Notes under the pieces: generated by a model
Seen by the model: only the letters and a program-made list of their open reading frames with translations
Databases searched by the model: none
Told to the model about the DNA's origin: nothing
Shown: positions 37,102-47,639 of the stretch, one piece after another
How the letters are laid out: each line of letters opens with the position of its first letter
Position numbering within the stretch: the stretch's first letter is position 1
Origin: Paramacrobiotus metropolitanus
Lineage: Eukaryota > Tardigrada > Eutardigrada > Parachela > Macrobiotidae
NCBI RefSeq assembly: GCF_019649055.1
Contig: NW_026570273.1
Location: 806,001 to 870,000, forward strand
DNA: 64,000 nt
Direction: 5' to 3'
Program-made: the position numbers and the translations under genes

Positions 37102-37933
37102 CGTTCATATACAGTGTGTGATATGTTCATAGAGAACACGGCAACAATATGATGAAGCAAGTTTTTTTACGATCTTACCTCGTCTATTCAAGTTTTTTGC
37201 AAGCGACATAATGATATTTCTCAACTCATCTTTCTCAAAAAAGCTGTTTAGTGTACTTCTGGTATATTACGTCGACCGAAAATAGATTTTTACAATTCTG
37301 TTTATTTTTCGGTGGAAAATATCCACGCGCTTGGTTTTTGAATTTTCATTCGATGAACCTGACTTCATGAACGAACAAGTGTCACTATTTTTATCTTTGG
37401 TAATAGATGGTCAAGATATTTGTACCATGAAGTGAACTCAGGGGTCATGAACACTAAAATGCTTTCCCGGCGTGGAAAACAAGCCTTGCAACAAATGCCG
37501 CAAGATGTAGCGAGAATATCTGCTAGTGTGACTGTTTGCTCGCATGAGTGCGGCTGAGTACTGCTATCGAAGCACCCCCCTTCGTTTTGGAAACTGCCAA
37601 AGTATAGATAAGTTGGACATTTTATGTCGATCATTGCCTTGAGAAGTCGGTTTTATTAATAATCATCGCACAGTTATGGTAATAAAGAAAGAAACACGCT
37701 ATATTAATCACAACAGCAAAACTTCATTTAAACTATCCACTTCGTCCATCGTGCCAAGGACAGATGCTGCATTGCCTTGAGTATGCTGATATAACCTTAT
37801 TTTGTTGTGGTTATTCTGTTGGATTGTTGGCACTTAGTCTTAATGTATACGCTGCTCTCTGAATTAATAAGAGCATTTGGATATTGCACTAAAACTTGAT
37901 ATGCACTGGTAAATTCAATCGGCCCGGAAAGTC
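37102..37933. other. 3' flank of RING2, paralogous to 45700-46310
   Basis: No supported gene. It shares long similar stretches with the DNA after RING3, such as CCACGCG followed by TTTTTGAATTT, and GTACCATGAAGTGAA. Confidence 0.45.
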
Positions 37934-37942
37934 ACAAACGTC

Positions 37943-39082
37943 GGCAGGGGATAAAAGGTGGCACTGGCACCTGCCACTGGCAATTGCCACCGGCAGTGGC
38001 AACTGCCACAATGCGTTCTGGCAAGCGATAAAAGGTGGCAGTTGCCAAAAACAGTATAACTTCCGCTTTTTCTGCAAAAAACGTCAGATTTCTTTAAATT
38101 TGGAGCAGCTAACGTGACCCGGTTTTATCGCTTGGAAAATATAAAAACCCATAATAACATAAAAAAAACCCATAAAAGCATTGCCCATAAAACTATCGAT
38201 TTTAATATTCTGATGAAACCTGAGAAGCCTAAGACCTTACACATTTATGAAACCAAATAAACCCAATAATCTCAAAAACCTAAAACGCAAAAAATCTAAC
38301 AGCAACGGAAAACCGAAAAAGGTGGTTCTAGTTTTGGATAATGGTTTTGGTGGTGGTAGCGGCAGTGGCGCTGGCAATCTTAATGGCGCTGATGCTGGTT
38401 GTCGTAATAAGGCTGATAGCGGCTGCCGTACCGCTATCATGACGTTTGTTTTGTTTTGATGTTTCCTTCCGTTTCGTTGACTTAGGTTTGGAGGTTTTCT
38501 TCGACTTCCTGGTTACTTAAATCTGGTTAGATTTGCTTAATTTGACAGGTTTCGTAGGTTTTTTATTCTTGCTAAGGTTACCGGAAGTCTTCTAGGCCCT
38601 AAGCTTTCTAAGAGTGTAAGCTACCTGTATTCCACGGTTCAGATTTGCTTCAATAAATCATGCTTTTTTTATTAATTTGCTTTTAAGCAGAAAAATTGCT
38701 TTTTATGCATAGCACAGTATAAGTTTATGTAGCAGTTCTACTAAATGTTAGCGGAGCTTTGATTTTTGTTGATTTTTAAATGATTTCCTGAAACCTCAAA
38801 AAACTAAGAAACCTTAATTAACTAAAACTGGAAAAACTACAATCTGGTGCTGTCACATTATTCATGTATCGGAACATTACCATAGGTCCATAGCCACTGC
38901 CAGTCCCATCATCTTTACCGAACTTTCTACTAAAGAAAACCTAGACAACTTAAAACAAACGTGAGAAGACGTGGTTTGTGCAATTGCCACTTTTTATCGC
39001 TTGCCAGAACACATTGTGGCAATTGCCACTGCCGGTGGCAGTTGCCAGTGGCAGGTGCCACTGCCACCTTTTATCCCCTGCC
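37943..39082. mobile_element. Mutator-like MITE, 1140 bp, 9-bp TSD
   Basis: Inverted repeats of about 108 bp start GGCAGGGGATAAAAGGTGGC and contain many TGCCACTGGCA/GGCAATTGCC palindromes. An exact 9-bp duplication ACAAACGTC flanks it (37934-37942 and 39083-39091). The paralogous segment at 46303-46320 carries one uninterrupted gtcaccaacgttggg, an empty site that confirms the boundaries. Long TIRs with a 9-bp duplication fit Mutator-like elements. The interior has only a low-complexity open frame (Lys/Asn-rich then Gly-rich, 38247-38459) and no transposase. Confidence 0.85.
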
Positions 39083-39091
39083 ACAAACGTC

Positions 39092-39784
39092 GGGTTTTTT
39101 CTACCACCGAAATCAGAAACACGGTAAAATTGGATTTTATCAGTGGAAGCTGTAAACGATGCCTAATGTACCTAGCTTCTGCGGGCTCTGCCGATGCCAG
39201 ACGCGTGTCATGACACGAAAAACACTGGGTTGGCGTTATAAGCCTAAGAACATAATTATGCTGCCTTTGAAAAAATCTAACGTTGTATAATATGCAGTTA
39301 TGCATACTGTATGGTCAACATTTATGATACTATACTTAAGTTAAAATGTCTGATTATAAAAAAAAACTATGAAATTAGACCAAAATAAATCTAGCAGTAA
39401 TTACAAAATTTATTAGTATGCTCAGCCAGTCAGCCATAAACCGGCTTATTCCAATTCCTTTAATAAGTTTCCGGGATTTATGTATTTATGTTGACAACAA
39501 AATCGTTGTCCACCAAACTCAGCGCACTTCCACCTCTTTTAAAGCTAAATCTCATGTGAAAACACTACGTACCATATAACGATAGTGTGAACAGTTTGGC
39601 TAATTTTAACTGTAAATTGTTGATTAAGCTACTACTATGGGTAGGTTTATTCGGTAATATTTAATACTTTTATTAGCAACATTTACATCAACGAGCAAAA
39701 ACTAAGAATTTGTTAACAATTATGTTCTAATAGTATCATTGGAAGTATTGGCCTCAGCGTTGGCTCACGTTTAATGCGTACGTC
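39092..39784. other. Intergenic, paralogous to 47815-48280
   Basis: No supported gene. Shared words include TTCTGC...GCCAGACGCGT / TTCTGC...GGCAGACACGT and ATGATACTATACTT. This is the far-upstream part of the C3/C4 unit. Confidence 0.4.
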
Positions 39785-39875
39785 GGAAATCAGAAGCATA
39801 TCGAACGCACATCCTTTAGGCTCTTTACAGTGTAAAGAACCTAAAGGATGTGCGTTCGATATGCTTCTGATTTCC
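39785..39875. repeat. 91-bp near-perfect palindrome
   Basis: Two 45-bp arms beginning GGAAATCAGAAGCATATCG meet at a single central base with one mismatch. The transcript would be one long hairpin. The left arm corresponds to ordinary sequence at the same place upstream of C4 (near 49020-49060) and C1, so this copy gained an inverted duplicate of the flank. Confidence 0.85.
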
Positions 39876-40232
39876 AAAAGTTTACAGGGACTAAAGTAGT
39901 GTTTCTGGCGCCTTGTTACGCGACTGATATCTTTGGCCACGTACGAAATACAGGAACAAGTTAATTAGCATCATCTTGCAGAAACACTTGAATGTGTAAA
40001 TTCGCAGAGTTTGCCACTTAATATTTATTTTCTAAAGCAACATGTTCAGGTGGTAGGTGCACAAATACTCGTACTCGTACGTACATGCCAAATTTCAGAG
40101 TTGCATAAAAGTATACCTGAGATCAGAAGATCGGTCTTTCCTAAAATCTGCTGTCATCATATAATTATTTCTTTTAGTCCGACTAAAGTCGCCCCCATTC
40201 CAGTAATATTACTCAATAATACAGCCACACTT

Positions 40233-40326
40233 ACCCACTTGAAAATCTTTTCCCCAAAAATATCTTCGGTTGCGGTAGCGGTACTCGGCAGAAGCGCAGT
40301 CAGCATTACCGGTAGCAACGGTTAGT
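40233..40326 (+). promoter_or_regulatory. B/C-family promoter module for C3
   Basis: CCCACTTGAAAATC, TTTTCCCC, CTCGGCAGAAGCGCAGTCAG and CATTACCGGTAGCAACGG occur in order. The core is about 225 bp before the ATG. gaatataagcaagg follows near 40391. Confidence 0.7.
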
Positions 40327-40521
40327 GGGACCAGAAAATTAAATTTTAAGAGAAAAATGCTTGGTGCCAGTATTTCAGTGTGAATATAAGCAAGGTAATT
40401 CTGAAGTTTTGCTTATGATTTAGTTCAGTTTACTATCGAGCTTGTGATTTAAGGATTTATTGTTTCGAGTACTTAGAGTTTAACTGATTGTGCGCTGTTT
40501 TTCCCCTACCCTGTAATTAAA

Positions 40522-43500
40522 ATGGTTGTTCGTTTTTTCGCGAATTTATGTGTCCCTGCGTTGCTGCTGTTTGTGACCTTTGCAGCGTCAAAATCCTCCG
40601 GTGCAGCAAAAGATAGGCAGCAACGGATGTCTACTGATTTTGTACTCCTTATCACTTCGGGTAAGCGTAATAATTTTTATTGTTAACATCTAGTTTCAAA
40701 CCTGCGATGGACATTAGGTTTTCTCTTGTACCTGTACTTTCTGCGTTGAGGATAATCAATTGTAGTGCCAACTTCAAACACTGTATAGGTTGTGCATAAA
40801 AAGGAGAATACTAGCAGCTTGGTGCATTTGATGAAAATAGTAAAGACGGTCGACTTTAAACGATCGAAGATCACTAATAAAAGATCATTCTAGATAATTT
40901 GATCAGTAATGTTAAACCTGAGTTTCTAAACCTACCCTAAGAAAAGAAAGTCGCTCAGTTCGGCTAAAATAGTAGCCGTGTAATCGGCAGGCCTACATTG
41001 GGTTCTACGATACTTGGGGTTTGCCCATACTTTGGTCACAAAGTAAGTTTATAACTTCATAAATTGGGATCCAAGATTTCGTTCGAGCATGCAAAGTTGG
41101 TTTCACTACTATACGAGTATAATCGTGGAAATTTCAATAAATAATGTCATATTAATACAACAACGTCTTAAAAAGTAAAGCAATGGGAAAAACTGAACAA
41201 AGAAAGAACAGAACTGTGATGATGTGACATAGCAACGTGCGAACAGCAGCAGCGTAAGCTGCCAGTATGACTGTGAAGAGCTAAGTGAATAAATGACTTT
41301 GTGAAGACGTGACAATCTGGCGTGAGGAATCGAGCTCATTGCCGTTTAAGAGTGATAAAGTGTTTACGAACAGCGTGGTTATGCCTTCGGGAAGTGGTAC
41401 AGCCATGCTGTCGGGAGGAAGAAAGGAGGACACTGGTGGACTGATGAGATTTGAGCCAGCCGCAATGACCTGGCGGTCTTGGCAGTATCGCTACAAAAAT
41501 TATGTAGCACTGCACAAGGTCACGGACCTGGCCGAGCAAAAAGCGGTGTTGCTGGACGCCTTAGGCGTGGAGGCACTGGAGATCCTTATTTCCATGTGCC
41601 TGCCTGGCAGTCCGGACGATTTCACCGCTGGCCAGCTGGCGGATAAGCTGGAGCAAGCGTTTGTGAAGAAAACGCTGAAGGAGACGGAGTGGGCGTTATA
41701 CTTCAGGATTAAGCAGGAACCTGGGGAGACGCTCCTGGAGTTCTCCAATAGACTGCGCCGGAAGGCGACGGTGGTTGGGTTCCCTGCGACAGTCCTGGAG
41801 CAGAACATGATGGCTGCATTCACCAATGGACTGGTGAACGAAAACACCAGGCTGCACCTGATGTCAAAGACACGCACCAAGTTGGAGGAGTGCTTGGAGA
41901 TTTGCGAGCTGTACGAGCTCGCCCGGGGTACGAAGAAGACCACGGAGACGGTGGATGTGGCGAGAGTCCGCGATGGGCGTGGCCCGGATAAAGGTCACGG
42001 AGCTGGTGGCCGTGGAGAGAGGCCAAAAGGGCGTGAAGCCCAGGGCGACAACCGCCGCGGCAGAAGCGGTAGTGGGGAGAGAGACCATGAAGGCGGAAGC
42101 CAGGCGACACGGTGGCCATACAATGGCGGATGTTACGGATGCGGAGAGCGCGACCACCGCAAGGCCGAATGCTGGGCAAAAGAATTGCGGTGCGGCAATT
42201 GTGGTAAGTTAGGCCACATTGCCAGGGCCTGTCGCGCCGATCCAAAGGAGAAAGAGCAGCAAAGGGATGGTGCACGGCGCACCAATCTGATAGAAGAAGA
42301 GTTCGATGTGCTACAGGTTAATGTGGATAGTGATTTTGACTGTATGATTAAACATCAGCCTAGTTACACCAGGCGAGCGAGCAGCCGCCCCTGGAGATGC
42401 AGCAAGGACGGAGATGCGGTCCTGGATACTGTGCTAGGCGAATTGGCTGCCTTGCACACGAAGGTGGACGAAATGGCACGAAGGAGCACAGCAGTGACTC
42501 CGCGATACTGGAGACGGGTGGAGCATCGGCGATATCAGCCGGAGCAGAACCGGAACGTGGAAGAACTTGCGGCGAACGAAATGGCAGAAGACTGCGACGT
42601 TCAGCAACACGTGGTGGCAGTCAGCGATGGCGGAAACACTGACGGGGTCAGTATCGAACAGCCAGAAAATGATATCCCGCCAATCGGAAGCGTCTCCGAA
42701 AAGGAAAGGGGAACGGTTTCAAGCAGTGTACTGGTTAAGACTCGCAGCCAAATGAATCGGGAGAAGAAACGGAAAAAGAAGGAAGCAGTGAAAGATACCG
42801 ATATTTTGGATTTATTTTCCGATTAATTTGGTGTTAATTCTGGAATTCTTATGTTCAAATATCGTGCATTTTCTTTAGTGTGTTTCACACACTGGGGAAG
42901 GTGTGATGATGTGACATAGCAACGTGCGAACAGCAGCAGCGTAAGCTGCCAGTATGACTGTGAAGAGCTAAGTGAATAAATGACTTTGTGAAGACGTGAC
43001 AAGAACAAAAAATTACCAGGTTCACCTGCCGACTTCTGCATGGGAGAAGTTTACTTGATCTTTAATATGTGACCGTCAATCAAGTTCATACTGTACTGTA
43101 AATAAGATAGTCTGGTTAAAGAATGCTGTACTGCAGATGATAAGGATCACGTCAAATTCCGCTTCGAAACGAAGGGATTCCGGTTTGCCCATGTGTACAA
43201 TTTCAAGGTGACAAAGGGTGGCTCCTTGCCAATCTACTATGGTTTCCTATTCCAGTGCATTCAGTGCAAGAAGAGTCAAATTGAAGGGATAATTGACACG
43301 ATGCAGAAAGATTATACCGGGTCAGTGTAAAGAGTAATCTTTAGTGTTGTTTGATATTGCATGGTGTACGCTGGTCAAGCTGTAGGAAACTTAATAAACT
43401 AAAGACCTCAATGGGAGCATGTTTTTCCAGCCCTTTTCATGACGCTTCCCGGACACGAGCCTACTTTATCCATGGAAGAAATTTAACTGATCTTCCAAAA

Positions 43501-43740
43501 AGTGCTGCTCCGGATCTGCGAGAAAAGATGGAACTTGCGGACAAGTTGTGGTCGGATCAGCCCGGCGTTAAATATCTGGATTGTACGAATTTCTATAAGG
43601 ATGCGAGTGATGTTACGAAATGCCCTATTTTCCAGTCAGGGTCCGCACAAGATGAGTTCGGTAAATACTCGGAATATTCCTTGCCACACAACCCTCCAAC
43701 CAAGGGAATAAAAAAACTTTTAGGAATTTTCGGGAAATAG
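40522..43740 (+). CDS. Family C secreted protein, copy C3, intron hosts a retroelement
   Basis: Exons are 40522-40660, 43137-43326 and 43431-43740. Exon 1 is a signal peptide (MVVRFFANLCVPALLLFVTF) plus STDFVLLITSG with a GTAAG donor. Exon 2 carries GFRFAHVYNFK and YYGFLFQCIQCKKS. It ends SV with GT|GTAAAG in the phase exon 3 needs; unspliced, it stops at TAA 43328-43330. Exon 3 carries AYFIHGRNL, KYLDCTNFY and YSLPHNPPTKGIKK. The spliced total is 639 nt (212 aa). Intron 1 is about 2.5 kb because a Gag-only LTR element (41215-43001) sits in it. All coding exons stay open, so the gene may still be expressed. Function unknown, secretion inferred. Confidence 0.75.
41215..41314 (+). repeat. Left LTR of the Gag-only element
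   Basis: 100 bp with TG...CA ends, identical to 42902-43001. Confidence 0.88.
41381..42826 (+). CDS. gag: Retrotransposon Gag with two CCHC zinc knuckles
   Basis: 481 aa from the first ATG of the open frame (the frame opens at a GTG at 41309 inside the repeat). The N-terminal half has the helical Gag-like stretch WRSWQYRYKNYV and a retrotransposon-gag-like LRRKATVVGFP...FTNGL segment. A basic Gly/Arg-rich region follows, then two zinc knuckles CYGCGERDHRKAEC and CGNCGKLGHIARAC. The C-terminal part is acidic and ends in a Lys/Arg-rich block (EKKRKKKEAVK). It would assemble the particle and package RNA. No pol frame or frameshift site follows. Confidence 0.85.
   Translation: MPSGSGTAMLSGGRKEDTGGLMRFEPAAMTWRSWQYRYKNYVALHKVTDLAEQKAVLLDALGVEALEILISMCLPGSPDDFTAGQLADKLEQAFVKKTLKETEWALYFRIKQEPGETLLEFSNRLRRKATVVGFPATVLEQNMMAAFTNGLVNENTRLHLMSKTRTKLEECLEICELYELARGTKKTTETVDVARVRDGRGPDKGHGAGGRGERPKGREAQGDNRRGRSGSGERDHEGGSQATRWPYNGGCYGCGERDHRKAECWAKELRCGNCGKLGHIARACRADPKEKEQQRDGARRTNLIEEEFDVLQVNVDSDFDCMIKHQPSYTRRASSRPWRCSKDGDAVLDTVLGELAALHTKVDEMARRSTAVTPRYWRRVEHRRYQPEQNRNVEELAANEMAEDCDVQQHVVAVSDGGNTDGVSIEQPENDIPPIGSVSEKERGTVSSSVLVKTRSQMNREKKRKKKEAVKDTDILDLFSD
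42902..43001 (+). repeat. Right LTR of the Gag-only element
   Basis: 100 bp, identical to the left copy, preceded by a polypurine tract and followed by the AGAAC duplication. Confidence 0.88.
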
Positions 43741-44500
43741 GCTGTGGACAAAGTCCGAAACCGTACTTGTCCCACCTGCCCCTTACAAAAAACCTGACCT
43801 GTTATATTCCTAATTTTCAAGTTTTCCGTTTGATGTTATTCCTGTTTTCCAGTAGCGAGATGGCGTGTATAATTTTTTCCCCTCGCAGTTTTCATTTAGT
43901 ATCGTGTTCGTGATCATTTGCCTATGTAACAGATTCATTTTCCATTTATGATAATATCGCCTATGTCGTGCAGTTAAGCAGATGCCATGTTTTTGCTATT
44001 ACTAAAACACCATCGATAAGACCGTATCACTTCCAAGCTTCTGATAACAATCACTACGAACATAATGCGACGTATAAGATGGTACAAGTAGTGTACGGCA
44101 TTTATGTATGTACTTGTACAGTAGGTGCTTGAACGCTTGTTTTAAAAGAATGGTGCTTGAACAAGGTTTATACAACGGATCCGCTGAGCAACAGGAATGT
44201 TGGACACAAGTTGTAAACAACTACCGGATTAATTTAAGGATTATTGTTGGGCTAATTTTCTTATGAGCATCGACAGCGGCCGGAGGTTGCAGCAAAATAC
44301 CAAGCAAATGCGTTATCTTGATTCCGGTTGCTCATTGACGGAAATGACTGTTACAGACATTAGTAAGAGCGTTCGCATAGTACCCTACCGTACGGAAAAG
44401 ATGATTAAACGGCACGTTGTGGCAATAATTATGAGATAATTTGACGCTATGTTATTCTCCGAGCGACGGGAGATGTACAGATAGTAGCTAAGAAGCAGTC
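43741..44500. other. 3' flank of C3 and upstream region of RING3
   Basis: No supported gene. Paralogous to 35460-36430. Confidence 0.45.
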
Positions 44501-45006
44501 CCAGACTTTGCCCATCTTTTGGATGAGGTGAAAATTTTCCCCATTTTTCCCAGCCCATCACATCTATTAGGTGAAAATGAGGATGAGATGGGAAAGAGCC
44601 GCAGATGAGGTGAGATGGGCTGGGATTGTTGAAGGATGGGATGGGACCAAGAAAACAAATAAAAAAGAAAATGTTGATATTTTAACCGGTTTTTTAGGCT
44701 AGAAGCACGTAAAAATGCACCGTACGAGCTCGAAGAACAAAAAATTTTCCGCGCTCCGCGCGGATTTATCAATAAGTGGGCATCTTTTCATATTAACCAA
44801 ATTTTTCTTTCGCTCGTTAGCTCTATCGTATGGGAAAAACCTGCAAAATTAGCTTGTTCAGCCTGTAAAAAATGGGGGTGGAGATGAGATCGAAAAGGTG
44901 AGACAGGCTGAAAATTTGAGTAGCCGGGGGTGGGCTGGGGTGGGAATTAGACGGTGGAGATGGGGGTTGGGTGAAAGTGGAAAAAGCGAAAATAGGCAAA
45001 GTCTGG
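44501..45006. mobile_element. 506-bp TIR insertion upstream of RING3
   Basis: Ends are CCAGACTTTGCC and GGCAAAGTCTGG (12 bp). The paralogous site at about 36421 lacks this DNA, so it is an insertion. One strand is markedly G/A-biased at the left (gatgagatgggaaagag, ggatgggatggg) and again at the right. No coding capacity and no clear target duplication, so it was not assigned to a superfamily. Confidence 0.65.
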
Positions 45007-45177
45007 TCCGACTCAGAACTTATTGTTCTATGTACTACATATAAAATCCGCCACAGCATTGAGTCGAACGCAAACAACACATCAGTATATACGCTCGGCC
45101 GTAATAATGGTAAGGTAAAAACGTTAAGTGATTATTGTAGAATAATTTCACTAGTGTCGCGAGACGAATTGTAAGCC

Positions 45178-45691
45178 ATGAACGCCACAATTGTGTGGAA
45201 TTTAGAATGTGGAATTTGCCTGGAATTGGCCACCAACGCCATGGAAGCGGCGTGCTGTCATACGATCTTCTGCTCCCAGTGTGTATCACGCCTTCGCAAC
45301 GATCGCTGTCCCAGTTGCCGAGACTACGATTTTTACCCGGTGGTTTCACATCTCGCGCACCGGCTGATCAACAACTTTCCTGTCCAGTGTCCCTTTTGCC
45401 AAGCCGAAGTTACACGAGGGAGTTTAGCGGACCATACGACGATGTGCGACGATTGAGTTATCCCGTGTGCAGCGCCGAATTGTGCTTATACCGGCAATCC
45501 GAAAGGAAATTATCCAGCATATTGTCGGTTCTCATAGCGACTACCTCCTGAAGAACGCAGCAGGACTTTTTCTGTGCAGTCCTGGGGAAGGTGATGACAA
45601 AGACAGCATCCGAATACGGAGGAGTACCGACGCGGACAAAACACGAGAGGATTCTAGTAACAAGGTCTACTGTATCTGTATTTGGCATTAG
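45178..45691 (+). pseudogene. RING / TRAF-type paralog, broken (RING3)
   Basis: The RING core is intact from ATG 45178 (LECGICLEL, CVSRLRNDRCPSC) through the first TRAF-type finger. A TGA at 45454-45456 then interrupts the frame right after MCDD, where RING2 reads CDDR. A second lesion follows near 45505: AAAGGAAATTATCC against AAAGCATTTATCC in RING2, a net +1 base. The rest continues in a different frame to the stop at 45691. The truncated product would keep only the RING and half the fingers. Confidence 0.78.
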
Positions 45692-46686
45692 GGCTCCTAT
45701 TCAGTGTATGATATGTGCACAGAGCTCACGGTGACATAACGATATTTCTTAACTCGTCTTTTTCGAAAAAAACCATTTAGTACACTGGTATATTCCGTCG
45801 ACCGAAATTGATTTTCACACATCTATTTATCTGTCAGTGAAAAATATCCACGCGCCTGGTTTTTGAATTTCAATCGCTGACACCTGAACGAACCAGTGTC
45901 ACTATTTATCTTTGGTAACAGATGGTCGAGAATACTCAAGATATGTGTACCATGAAGTGAATTTATGGGCCATGATCAAATAAAAGCTCTCACGGCGTGA
46001 AAAACAAGCTTTGCAACGAATACTGCAATCTGTTGCGAGAATATTTGCAAATGTGACTGTTTGTTCGAGGCGGCTGATTACTATTTAATTAGGAAACATT
46101 CCCTTCGGTTGTAGAAATTGACGAAGTACAAATAGGTTAGCCATTTCGTGTCAATCATATTGATTTTGATGTTGGTACAATTTTATTTTACGCATAAATG
46201 TTGGTACATTTACAATACACGCTGCTGTCTGAATTAATAAGTGCATTTGCATACTGCCTTAGAACTTGCTATGCACTGGTAAATTCAATAGAAACGGATA
46301 GTCACCAACGTTGGGGGTTTATTTCACCGAATTCATTGTAGCGATTCGACATCATTTACAGATAATGGCGAAGGGCATCAAGATTGTTAGGCTGTCTTTA
46401 CATTGTCTCTAATTTGAACAAATATCACGCAGACGGTTCACGCAGATTGATGGCTTAGTCCGGATTAAGTCCCAAACGTGCATCTGTGAAGCAAGGATCC
46501 AGTGAGTTATGCCCATGCGCAGGTACGCGTTTGTACGTTGATACAAACTTCAGGTGACACCGGTATTGATTCTATTTTCCCACCCACAAAGCAGACAAGA
46601 GAATGTCGGTAGTGTCGGGCGTGCTCAGCGCTGCGATTATGAAAGGAAAAGCTTTAATATGACAGTACATGTATTAAATACACTTA
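45692..46686. other. 3' flank of RING3
   Basis: No supported gene. It contains the empty site (46303-46320) corresponding to the MITE insertion at 37943. Confidence 0.45.
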
Positions 46687-47289
46687 TCAATACATACGAA
46701 CATCGTACGTTAATGTTGATGTTTTATGAGTAATCATTTTATTATTACCCGTGTCAGTAGTGCCAAAACCGTTGGGCACTATGTGGTCGAAGTTTCCGCC
46801 AGCCTTAAAGCATGCATGTCGCTCCTCTTGCCAATCACAGCACCTGCAGTTGATACCCGAATCCGGCACGCAATACGCTGGATGTTCGGGCACCTCACCG
46901 GCGTCATAACCGCAAATGCGCTGTAGAGGAATATCGTCAACCCCCCTTATTTCTCTCTTCGGTCTGGCGATGGATAGCGCTACCGGTGCGGTAGTGGTAG
47001 TGACATTATCCCGATGCAGGTCCAATAAATACCGGCATTTAGTCAGCTCCGGTTCGGTGGCACAACATTGACAGCTGGAACCGGACACCAGATCGCACCC
47101 GTTGAGAAGTGGTGCTGACGGATCGCACCCACGATCTACGGCCAGCGACATCCAAAGGTCACTAATCATTAGGTCTGTATACTCCTTTCTTTAATGTGAA
47201 CGTGGTTTCTTACCGGTGGGCTTAGCCGCTGTATAGGTCATCAGTAACAACAGCCCAAAAACAGCCGCAGGTGATAAACGTTCTACCAT
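46687..47289 (-). CDS. Family B secreted Cys-rich protein, copy B2
   Basis: Minus-strand exons are 47289-47214 and 47174-46687 (564 nt, 187 aa; donor G|GTAAG, acceptor TATACAG, phase 1 as in B1). Exon 1 is a signal peptide (MVERLSPAAVFGLLLLMTY). The mature protein has two Cys modules: CDLVSGSSCQCCATE...C, and CVPDSGINCRCCDWQ...C. A Thr-rich linker (NVTTTTAPVA) with a possible N-glycosylation site and a dibasic KREIRG stretch separate them. The C-terminus is polar without Cys. Extracellular location is inferred, and the function is unknown. The promoter module is at 47500-47592. Confidence 0.76.
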
Positions 47290-47499
47290 TTTGGTTGCTG
47301 ACGAAGAGTATTACAACAACACGGCAGTTCTACCAGAGCGTTTGCTGCAATAATACAGGTTGCACCACGGAATCAGCATACGAAAAGTGGAACACAATGT
47401 TGGAAAATGATTTTAATGGCAAACCGTTTTTGCTTACAGTACGTATATTCACGACGAAAGCTTGGCGCCAAGCGTTTTTTCCTATTTCTCTGTCTGCCA

Positions 47500-47592
47500 A
47501 CCGTTAATACAGGTAATGCTGACCGTGTTTCTTCCAAATATCGCACACTGCAGCCGAACATTTTCCCGGGAAAACTTTCTCTCAAGTGGTCA
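47500..47592 (-). promoter_or_regulatory. B/C-family promoter module for B2
   Basis: The minus strand reads CCACTTGAGAGAAAG, TTTTCCCGGGAAAATG, TTCGGCTGCAGTGTGCG and GGTCAGCATTACCTG, then TTAACGGTTGGC. The core is about 235 bp before the B2 ATG. Confidence 0.65.
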
Positions 47593-47639
47593 GACCTGGC
47601 TGCGCTGTGCGTAATATTACTGGTATGGAGACCGTAATC

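Larger units (their letters stand above)
41215..43001 (+). mobile_element. Gag-only LTR retroelement (TR-GAG-like), 1787 bp
   Basis: Two identical 100-bp terminal repeats (41215-41314, 42902-43001) begin TGTGATGATG and end GTGACA. They are flanked by an exact 5-bp duplication AGAAC (41210-41214, 43002-43006). A purine tract GGGGAAGG directly precedes the right repeat, as in LTR-element polypurine tracts. Just after the left repeat, TGGCGTGAGGAATCGA could be a primer-binding site, though the tRNA match was not verified. The only coding content is gag: protease, reverse transcriptase, RNase H and integrase are absent. Identical repeats imply recent insertion, mobilised in trans. It lies in intron 1 of C3 in the same orientation. 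Confidence 0.88.

Noticed and set aside
38247-38459. Open frame with Lys/Asn-rich then Gly-rich translation inside the Mutator-like MITE
   Set aside because: Low-complexity DNA inside a non-autonomous element; no transposase motif.
37934-39091. Possible hAT assignment for the long-TIR element
   Set aside because: The flanking duplication is 9 bp, and the empty paralogous site supports 9; long TIRs fit Mutator-like better.
41309-41380. Upstream extension of gag to a GTG inside the left LTR
   Set aside because: GTG is not a normal eukaryotic start; the ATG at 41381 is used instead.
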